A DNA stretch of 64,000 bases. It comes from Phaeosaccion multiseriatum. Lineage: Eukaryota > Ochrophyta, other classes. The first letter of the stretch is position 1, and the number at the start of each line of letters is the position of its first letter. The stretch lies in the NCBI GenBank assembly GCA_965112735.1, contig OZ218958.1, positions 1,240,001 through 1,304,000 on the forward strand, in the 5' to 3' direction. The notes below the pieces were generated by a model. It did no database searches and was not told the origin of the DNA. It saw nothing but the letters and a program-made list of their open reading frames with translations. Of the stretch, positions 55,101-64,000 are shown in pieces. Position numbers and translations under genes: made by a program.

Positions 55101-58100
55101 CCTCCGTCGTGCGTGAGTGCTTGCGTATGCACCCCACGGGCGCGCTTCTCTCTGTCTGGTGTTAAGTTTTGGCGTACCTGGTCAATCCCCCCACTGCTTC
55201 ACTTCAAAGAATTCCTGATTGCCGTGTCACTTTTCGGTATTAGTAGGAGACCGGGCCATGCTCACATACTCCTTCCCTCTCCACCCTCTCCACGCTTTCC
55301 TGGGCACAGCTGCCCTGAGCAAAGTAACACTGGCCAGGAGGATGCCGATAATGACGGAGTAGGAGACGCCTGCGACATGTAAGGAGTCGGGCTTTATAAA
55401 AGTGTGTGTATGGCATGTGCGTAATTTTCCGGGTTTACTCTTTCTTGTCACTGGTGTTGGCTGAATGCCTCCCACTGCTCCACTTGAAATGCAAGTGCTG
55501 GACCGCTGCTGATTGCCGTATCACTGCGTTGGTATTAGTAGGAGACCGACCGGCCCATGCTCACAGACTTGTGTCCTTGCCCCATCCCTACCCCCCCATT
55601 CCTCCCTCTCCACGCTTTTCTCGGCACAGCTGCCCTCAGATAGCCAACCCCCTGCAGATTGAAGTTGAAGGGTGGGACGCGTGTTCAGGTGAGAGAGGGG
55701 CTGACCTGTGATTACGCGGCTGGAAGGGAAACTTGCAAGGAGGGGTAGGCCACCTCCGGAGGCGCTTTGCCATTTGCTGAGCTCGGCCTTGCGGGTGGGC
55801 AAGCTAAGCTTCTCCACCTCGTTGCGTGTGACACTCCGTGGTCTGATGATACTCTTTGCTGCTCTGCTGAGTTTCCTTCTGGGCTGGTGTTCGTGATTCC
55901 TCACCACGCACCCTCCCCACTTTTGCGTGTCCATCTGGCGCGCAACTAGACTTGAGCACTGCGTGTACGGGGTCATACGACGCCAGCACGAAGACATGCA
56001 CGTGCGCCTCTCCTTCTGACCAAGTGACCTGTGCCGGCGATACTTGCCAGGTGCGTGTGCAGGCCGATGTCCCCCGACTTCTCTCCAGCGATCCGTGGGC
56101 CCTGCAGACCACCTCCTTGTTGACGCGCTGCGTCCTCCATCCCGACTCTTGACTTGTTGTCTGCTGATGCGTTCTAACTGCTGGTGCTCAGTGAGTCTTC
56201 GCAAACAGCTGTACGTGAGTTAAGTGAAGCCCTCTGACGCCCGTCTCCTTGCCTCTTGCTGGTGCTACCTCTGCCTTGCCGTTGGCACATGCTGCGCCTT
56301 TCTACACTGTCCGGCCGGGCTCTTTGCTGCTCTTGTTGGGTATCGCGCATGGGGGTCGGACCATGTCCTCCACGCGTACCCGCGTGTCTCTTCCTCGCCT
56401 CCACAGGGCATCACCTTCATTGTAAGTGCTTGAATTGCATCATCTTTGTTGTGGCAAGCACTCTCCTTGGCATTTGTTGGGTGTTAGCCTGCCCGAAAAG
56501 ACCCAGCCACCAAAATCCTAACACCCTACTGCTGCCCTTTGTTTGTTGTCTTGCTGTGCTCATCTCTATCATCGTATGCGGCTGCTGGCTCCCACGCCTT
56601 CGACCCATCTCGCTCGCTTCTGCTCACCTGTCATGAAGGGTTGCGCCGTGAATTGTCCCAACGACTACTTCTGCAGAGTGAGTAGGAAAGTGCCTTGGAG
56701 CAGCTGCTGCCCGCTCATCAGTCGGTCCAGCTCCAGCCAGCTCTCTCGCTGCCTGTCCGATTGGATTGTGTTTCGTAGCCTCCTGTGGCGCAGGTGCAGG
56801 GCAGGGCCCACACGTTAAGCCATCGCCCCCTCTCCTAATGTCCCCCCTGAGCCCCTCTGCTGCCCTGCCGTATGCCCTCTTTTCACGCCTGGACTCACCA
56901 CGCTCTCCTACTAAAATCATGCTCTCCCCCCCCCTGCTCCTCTCAAACCACAGGACGTCACGTTCGAAGGCAAATCGAGCGCAGCATGCTCTGCAGCTAA
57001 CTCATGTCGTGTGAGTGATCAGCTGACCAATATCCGCTCCTGCTGCCTGGCCGGCTCCTTAAGCCTTGCCTTGCTTACTCTGACCTTCCGCTGCACGCAT
57101 GACGGCGCACACCTCGAGCCTTCACCCTCTGCTGACCTCTTCTCTGTGCCCTTCTGCTGTGGTTCCTGCTCTGTTCTCTCGTCCACACCCCACCCTGCTC
57201 TCCCCTCAAACCACAGGACGCTACGTTCAAAGGCGAATCGACCACAGCATGCTCTGCAGCTAACTCATGTCGTGTGAGTGATCAGCTGACCAATATCCGC
57301 TCCTGCTGCCTGGCCGGCTCCTTAAGCCTTGCCTTGCTCACTTGTGACTTTCCGCTGCCCGCGTGGCGACGCACACCTCAAGCCCCCCCCCCCCCCGCTG
57401 ACTTCCTCTCTTGGTCCTCTACTGCTTCCTGCTCTCTTCTCTCGTCCACACCCACCCTGCTCCCCTCGAACCATAGGCCACGTTTGAAAGCAAATCGAGC
57501 GCAGCATGCTATGGGTCTTTCTCATGCGAGGCGAGTGTTCAGCCAATTCATACCCGCTCTCCTACCCTGGCCGGTTTCTTGAGCGAGTCTTGCCGTACTC
57601 GTGACTTCCGTTGCACGCGTGACGACGCACACCTCAAGCCTACTCCCCCCCCGCTGACCTCCTCTCTTGGCCCTCTACTGCTTCCTGCTCTCTTCTCTCG
57701 TCCATACCCCCCCTGCTCCCCTCAAACCACAGGAGGCCACGTTCGAAGGCGAATCGAGAGCAGCATGCTCCGGATTTAACTCATGTCTTGTGAGTGATCA
57801 GCTGACCACTATCCGCTCCTGCTGCCTGGCCGGCTCCTTAAGCCTTGCCTTGCTTACTCGTGACCTTCCGCTGCACGCATGACGGCGCACGCCTCGAGCC
57901 TTCACCCTCTGCTGACCTCTTCTCTGTGCCCTGCTGTTGTGGTTCCTGCTCTGTTCTCTCGTCCACACCCCACCCTGCTCCCCTCGAACTATAGTATGCC
58001 ACGTTCGAAGGCGAATCGAGCGCAGTATGCTCTGGAGATATATCATGTCAGGTCTGTACGCAGTCACAGCCCAAGTCCGCGGTGCACGGCTGAGCGAATG

Positions 58101-59714
58101 TGTGTCTTACTCCTCTTACCGGACCGCTGCACGGCCCATTTCTCTCACTCTGCTTGGCTCCTCGGCTGACCTCGCTCCCCCCTGTGCCTCTCTTCTTGGC
58201 TTCCTGCTCTCTCAATTCAAAACCAGCTTGCCGCGTTTAAGGAAAAGTCTGTCGCTACGTGCAACGTGGACAGAAGCTGCCTTAATATCCAGGTGTGTGT
58301 GTCTGACGAGCGGCCAGCAAAGGCACTGGGACTGGGCCAGCCCATGCAAGGGGACGGTAGAGGAGACAGTGCGTGTACATACTGTGATGTACCACGTGGT
58401 GAGATGACGAATGACAACCCGCACCTCTCTCGCACGCTCTCTCACTGTGGCCAACAGACACCAGATGCTGTTGACGATGATGGTACACCATACACGTCAT
58501 GCTGCACTGGCGACTTTTGGTGAGTGGTAATGGCAGGCAAAGCGCACTTGGGGGGTGCATTTTCTCCCCGGCCCAGCCAAGGCGTTGAGGAGCTCTACGC
58601 AGGGCATTTCGCTTTTGCTCCGCCGCACACAATCCCACTTCTTCCTCCCCCCCCTTACCCCTGTCTTTGTGCGTTGATACTCCCGCGATGCCGTACGGTT
58701 GTGAACTTCCCTTTCACGGTGAACACCGCCCATGCGACTTATCTTCAAAACCGATAGCCCCACCACGGACCTTAACGGGGTAGAGGTCAGAGTATGTGAA
58801 GGTAAGAGCGAATTGAAGTGTAGGAAGGACCTCGTCGCTCCCACACTTTGCTGCTTTTCAAGTAGCGCTCGGATTCTTCACTCGTTACCGTCCACTCTTT
58901 GGCCTCCAGTCTGACAGAAATATTTCTCTCGTACGCTTGTCTTGCGTGTACCACTCGGTCGGTCCCCACCCCCTCCTGCCGTGGCGTGCGCTTCGTGCGG
59001 CGGTGACGGCCCTCCTGATGCAGACAACGACAATGACGGCGTTGCTGACCGTTTCGACAAGTGAGTGATTTCATACCCATGCATGTTGGACCGTCGTGTG
59101 CGTGTGGATGTGTTGCGTGGCCTGGGTGTGGCCTGCCCCCCAGCAGCGCATCTCTCTCTCAATGGCCTGCATCAGTCCCTGCTTGTTGCTTTTGCCCTTG
59201 TCGTGCATGTGCGCGTATGCACCCCAAGGGCGCGCTTCTCTCTGTCTCTGGTGTTTGGTTTTGGCGGGGCTAGTCAATCTCCTCACTGCTTCACTTGAAG
59301 TACAGGTGCTGGACCGCTCGCTGATTGCCGTGTCACCTTGAGGAGACTGGCTGGGCCATGCTCACAGACTTGTGTCCTTGCCTTATCCCTACCCCTTCAT
59401 CCCTTACTCTCCACGCTTTACTCTGCACAGCTGCCCTCAGATAGCCAACCCCTCCAGGAGGATGTCGATGACGACGGAGTAGGAGACGGCTGTGACAAGT
59501 AAGAAGTCAGGCTTTACAAAGAGTGTGTATGACATGTGTGTACTTCCCCCTGGGTTTACTCTGTCTGGTCATTTGTGTTGTTGGCTCAAAACCCCCCCAC
59601 TACTTCACTTCAAATGAAAGCCCTGCATCGTTCGCTTATCGCCGTGTCACTTTGTTGGCATTGGGAGACCGGGCCATGCTCACAGACGTGGGAGGGCACC
59701 TGCCTGTGTGTGTG

Positions 59715-59760
<46 letters not shown>

Positions 59761-62700
59761 TGTAAGCTGCGTGCGTGCCCCCTTCCATGCGCTGCCTCTC
59801 TTTGTACGGCAGCCTGCGGTAGCCTGTGCTTGTCGAGGTTGCCTGTTTATGCAGGCGTGCGATTTGGCTCCCTCCTGTGTGCAGCCAAGTGGCACCTCAG
59901 GCGTGTACCTTCCTTCCTTCTGCGGAGGAGGCCCCCCTCACCACACATGTGCTCCCTTCTCTTCTCTCCGGCTTCCTTGCAGCTGTCCCTCTGTGCCCAA
60001 CGCGGATCAAACTGACTTGAACGGCTGTGAAGGTGAGGAAAGGGGGGGGGCAGGGAAGGAGGGGGTGCAGACCGAAAGAGCAACAAGCAAGCCGGAGGGG
60101 AGGAGGGTTGGGGGAGACGCGAAACAGGGGGTGCTTCCAATAGAACATGCGAGTCCTTTTGGTGATCTGGACCTATGGCATGACTGTGGGGCAAAGGTGT
60201 GTTTCTTGCTCGGTCCTGGTCCATCCACTTGTAGCTCGCTGGCACATTGACTCCACACCCTCCCTGTTCCTATGCTTGTGGCCTCTCTTTTTTGTGTTCT
60301 GCTCTCTCTTACTGCTTGTCGCCCATTCGGCGCGCCGCCAGCATTGAGCTCTGCGTGCACGGAGTCATACGTTGTTTCAACCACGGACGAAGGTTCGACA
60401 AGAACGTGCACGTGCGCCTCTACTTCTGACCAAGTGACCTGTGCCGGCGATACTTGCAAGGTGCGTGTGCAGGCCGATGTCCCCCGACTTCTCACCAGCG
60501 ATGGATGGGCCCTGCAGACCACCTCCTTGTTGACTCGCTGCGTCCTCCATCCCGGCTCTTGACTTGTTGTCTGCTGATGCATTCTAAGTGCTGGTGCTCA
60601 GTGAGTCTTCGCAAACAGCTGTACGTGAGTTAAGTGAAGCCCTCTGACGCCCGTCTTCTTGCCTCTTGCTGGTGCTACCTCTGCCTTGCCGTTGGCACCT
60701 GCTGCGCCTTTCTACACTGTCCGGCCGGGCTCTTCGCTGCTCTTGTTGGGTATCGCGCATGGGGGTCGGACCATTTCCTCCACGCGTACCCGCGTGTCTC
60801 TTCCTCGCCTCCACAGGGCATCACCTTCATTGTAAGTGCTTGAATTGCATCATCTTTGTTGTGGCAAGCACTCTCCTTGGCATTTGTTGGGTGTTAACCT
60901 GCTCGTACAGACCCACCAAAATCCTAACACCCTACTGCTGGCCTTTGCTTGTTTTCGTGCTGTGCTCGTATCTGCCATCGCGTGCGGCTGCTGGCTTCCA
61001 CGCCTTCAACCCACCTCGCTCGGTTCTGCTCACCTGTCATGAAGAGTTGCGCCGTGGAGTGCGCCGACCCACAAGTCTGCAGAGTGAGTAGGGGAGTGCC
61101 TTGGAGCAGCTGCTGCCCGCTCATCAGTCGGTCCAGCTCCCACTCTCTCGCCGCCTGTCCGGTGGGATTTTGTGTCACACCCTCCTGTGGCACAGGTGCA
61201 GGGCAGGGTCCACGCGTTAAGCCCTCCCCCCTCCCTCCTGATGTCCCCCCTGTGCCCCTCTGCTGTTCTGTCTCCTGCCCTCTTTTCACGCCTGTACTCG
61301 CCCTGCTCTCCTACGGACCTACGGAAACCATAGGGTGCCAAGTTTGGTGGCACCTCAACTGCCACCTGCTCTGCCAGGCGATCTTGTGTGGTGAGTGACC
61401 ATCATCCCAAGTCGCCTCTCGCTACCTGGGCGTTCCCACACGTTTGGCAGCCAGGCCTTCCCCCCTTCTCCTGACCCTTCCCTTGGCTGTGCCCGTCTGC
61501 TGCCCTGCCCCGTGTTTTCTTCCTCTCGTTGATACCCACCCTGTTGCACACAGTTGGCCAAGTTCGAAAGCGATTCCAGGGCTGTCTGCTCCAGGCCGTA
61601 CTCATGTCAGGTGAGGTCTCACCTGGCCCAAGTCCGATCGGCCTCTGTGCCTAGCCACTCTGTGTCTTTCTCTTGTTGATCGCTACGCGACTCACACCGC
61701 ACGACCCCTAAGTCCTGCCTCACTCCTGACCTCCCACCTGTGCTCCTCTGCTGACCTCCTCCCCTCTTCTCTCTGTACCACCCCTCGAACCAGAATACCG
61801 AGTTTTTCGGCACTTCGATCGCAGACTGCTCCGAGACGAATTCCTGTCGCGTGAGTCTCAAGTCCGCTCACGTTGCCTGGCTGATGCTGTCGCTTGCTCC
61901 TGTCGCACCGCCGCCGAACGGCCGATACCTCAAGCCTTGCTCCTCTCCTGAACTTCCCTCCGTGCCCCCCGGCCTCCTTCTTTGTGTCGTCGACACCCGT
62001 CCTGCTCCACACAGGGTGCTGATCTATTTGACGCTTCCACCGCCACTTGCGACATTTTTGATAGCTGCGAGCTGCTCAAGGTGCGTTTGGCGGACAAGAG
62101 ACCAGCGAAGGCACAGGACCAGCTTATGCAAGGGGAAGTAGAGGAGACACGCTTGTCCCCTTCGGTGATGTGATAGCTAAGATGTACACTTGGGGATGTG
62201 GTGACTTACCATCCGCACCTCGCTCTCTCGCACGCTCTCTCACTGTGGCCAACAGACACCAGCTGCTGACGGGGATGGTACACCATACACGTCATGCTGC
62301 ACTGGCGACTTTTGGTGAGTGGTAATGGCAAGCAAAGCGCACTTGGGGGGTGCATTTTCTCCCCGGCCCAGCCAAGGCGTTGAGGAGCTCTACGCAGGGC
62401 AATTCGCTTTTGCTCCGCCGCACACAATCCCACTCCTTCCTCCCCGCCCCTTGCCCCTCTCTTTGTGCGTTGATACTCCCGTGTTGCCGTACGGTTGTGA
62501 ACTCCCCTTTCACGGTGAACACCGGCCATGCAACCATCTTCAAAACCGATAGCCCCCCCACCACCAACGGGGTGGAAGTCAGAGTATGTGAAGGTAAGAG
62601 CGAATTGAAGTGAACCTCGTCGCTCCCACACTCTGCTGCTTTTCAAGTAGCGCTCGGATTCTTTACTCGTTACCGTCCACTCTTTGGCCTCCAGTCTGAC

Positions 62701-63712
62701 AGAAATATTTCTCTCGTACGCTTGTCTTGCGTGTACCACTCGGTCGGTCCCCACCCCCTCCTGCCGTGGCGTGCGCTTCGTGCGGCGGTGACGGCCCTCC
62801 TGATGCAGACACGGACGGGGACGGCGTTGTTGACCATCTCGACAAGTGAGTGCTTCCAGTCCTATGCATGTTGGACCGTCGTGTGCGTGTGGATGTGCTG
62901 CGTGGCCTGGGTGTGGCCTGCCCCCCAGCAGCGCATCTCTCTCTCAATGGCCTGCATCAGTCCCTGCTTGTTGCTTTTGTCCTTGTCGTGCATGTGTGCG
63001 TATGCACCCTGTGTGTGTGTGTGTGTGTGCGTGTGTGTGTGTGTGTTTGTGCGTGTGTGTGCGTGTGTGTATGTGTGTCTGCGTGTGCGTGTGTGTGCGT
63101 GTGTGTATGTGTGTGTGAGAAGTCAGGTTTCACAGCTGTGTATGTCCGCCCCCCCGTGTTTTTCTCTGTCTTGTCACTGGTGTTGGCTGAATGCCTCCCA
63201 CTGCTCCACTTGAAATGCAAGTGCTGGACCGTTCGCTGATTGCCGTGTCACCTTGTCGGTATTAGTAGGAGACCGGGTCATGCTCACAGACTTGTGTCCT
63301 TCCCGCTTCCCTTCCCCTTCATCCCTCCCTCTTCACGCTTTGCTGCACAGCTGCCCTCAGATAGCCAACCCCCTGCAGATTGAAGTTGAAGGGGGGGACG
63401 CGTGTCAAGGTGAGAGAGGGGCTGACCTGTGATTACGCGGCTGGAAGGGAAACTTGCAAGGAGGGGTAGGCCACCTCCGGAGGCGCTTTGCCATTTGCTG
63501 AGCTCGGCCCTGCGGGTGGGCAAGCTAAGCTTCTCCACCTTATTGCGTGTGACACTCCGTGGTCTGATCATGATACTCTTTGCTGCTCTGCTGGTCGGCG
63601 GCGCGATGTGCTTCTCACCCCCATAACTTGCCATCATGGTCATGCCGCTGGGTCGTGTGCTGCCTTCTCATTCAGACACCGACGGAGACGGGATTGTGGA
63701 CACGGAGGACAA
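52135..63712 (+). CDS. Secreted Cys-rich protein with thrombospondin type 3 repeats (3' end outside window)
   Basis: Start [20 protein letters not shown] is a signal peptide. Thirty-nine exons fit in phase: 52135-52222, 52392-52492, 52845-52859, 53073-53111, 53385-53441, 53644-53700, 53911-53970, 54147-54212, 54378-54439, 54678-54715, 54933-54969, 55310-55378, 55630-55688, 55950-56050, 56407-56421, 56639-56677, 56954-57010, 57217-57273, 57477-57530, 57733-57789, 57995-58051, 58227-58292, 58458-58519, 58758-58801, 59024-59060, 59431-59498, 59983-60032, 60342-60460, 60817-60831, 61045-61083, 61334-61390, 61554-61610, 61794-61850, 62015-62080, 62256-62314, 62553-62593, 62809-62845, 63351-63409 and 63676-63712. 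About 718 residues so far. Each of three units has a [16 protein letters not shown] block, the microexon GITFI, a CAV-C block, 19-residue [17 protein letters not shown] modules, [15 protein letters not shown], then calcium-binding TSP3 repeats ([33 protein letters not shown]). Likely extracellular or cell-wall. Exon 59431-59498 lacks one base. Confidence 0.8.
59708..59764. repeat. (GT)n microsatellite
   Basis: GT dinucleotides in an intron of the TSP3 gene; the same position in unit 3 has expanded independently. Confidence 0.95.
63008..63118. repeat. (GT)n with GCGT and ATGT variants
   Basis: About 110 bases of GT-based repeat in an intron of the TSP3 gene. Confidence 0.95.
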
Positions 63713-63747
63713 GTGAGTGGACGTGGGAGGGCACCTGTATATAGATG

Positions 63748-63767
63748 TATATGAGTATGTGTGTGTA

Positions 63768-63810
<43 letters not shown>

Positions 63811-63895
63811 GTGTGTATGTGTGTGTATTGGTGTGTGTGTGTATGTGTGTCTGCGTGTGCGTGTGTGTGTATGTGTGTATGCGTGTTTGAGAAGT
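63748..63895. repeat. (GT)n microsatellite near the window end
   Basis: About 145 bases of GT, GTAT and GCGT units after the last recognisable exon; the following 100 bases match the intron at 63120-63220, so another duplicated unit begins here. Confidence 0.93.
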
Positions 63896-64000
63896 CAGGT
63901 TTCACAGCTGTGTATGTCCGCCCCTCCGTGTTTTTCTCTGTGTTGTCACTGGTGTTGGCTGAATGCCTCCCACTGCTCCACTTGAAATGCAAGTGCTGGA

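Larger units (their letters stand above)
52392..63409 (+). repeat. Three tandem exon-intron duplications in the TSP3 gene
   Basis: Unit starts are at 52392, 55950 and 60342. Introns as well as exons are conserved: 52500-53070, 56050-56640 and 60460-61040 are near-identical, as are 54147-54969, 58227-59060 and 62256-62845. Within units a smaller exon-plus-intron module of about 230-270 bp is further amplified (three copies at 53385-53970, five at 56954-58051). Confidence 0.9.

Overview
This is a nuclear window from a eukaryote, most likely a flagellated photosynthetic alga with a red-type secondary plastid, probably an ochrophyte stramenopile. Evidence: genes are rich in GT-AG introns; two predicted proteins start with a signal peptide followed by a Ser-Ala-Phe motif (VSAFVSP in the E2 protein, SSAFLLVVP in a small lumen-type protein), the mark of bipartite plastid targeting in such algae; a plastid-type pyruvate dehydrogenase E2 is present; and a CFAP161 homologue implies a ciliated stage. 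Species cannot be fixed from the sequence alone. Simple repeats are extremely abundant and lie mostly in introns, but also inside several exons.

Layout. (1) 1090 to about 3600, minus: CBSX3-like two-CBS-domain protein. (2) 4860-7811, minus: intron-free cytochrome P450 full of homopolymer inserts. (3) 8814-9356, minus: LLPH/YBL028C-like nucleolar protein. (4) 10258-12962, minus: plastid E2 with two lipoyl and two E3-binding domains, divergent from (5) 13686-16438, plus: HGH1 chaperone. (6) 16945-21731, minus: nine-exon catalase ending KANL. (7) 22159-30005, minus: a 13-exon gene joining SH3, PX, SH3 and FKBP-like domains, sharing a 165-bp spacer with (8) 30171-30695, plus: a small lumen-targeted protein. 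(9) 31927-37492, minus: CFAP161 fused to a calcyphosin-type EF-hand module. (10) 38309-40678, plus: ankyrin-repeat protein. (11) 41346-49406, minus: 17-exon asparaginyl-tRNA synthetase with an N-terminal GST-like domain. (12) 49407-52134: repeat island with two perfect inverted-repeat elements. (13) 52135 to beyond the window end, plus: secreted, Cys-rich, thrombospondin type 3 protein built from three large exon-intron duplications.

Exon models were built by hand by matching splice sites, reading phase and family alignment. In the multi-exon genes every junction keeps phase, except one exon of the last gene that lacks a base. The genes are mostly unrelated housekeeping, plastid and flagellar functions and do not form a cluster. 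What links them is intron structure: a decamer, TTGGTGATAC, occurs at least 12 times (about 0.1 expected by chance), often as inverted copies just inside intron ends, as if many introns descend from one inserted element. Together with the fusion genes, this is the most interesting content of the window.
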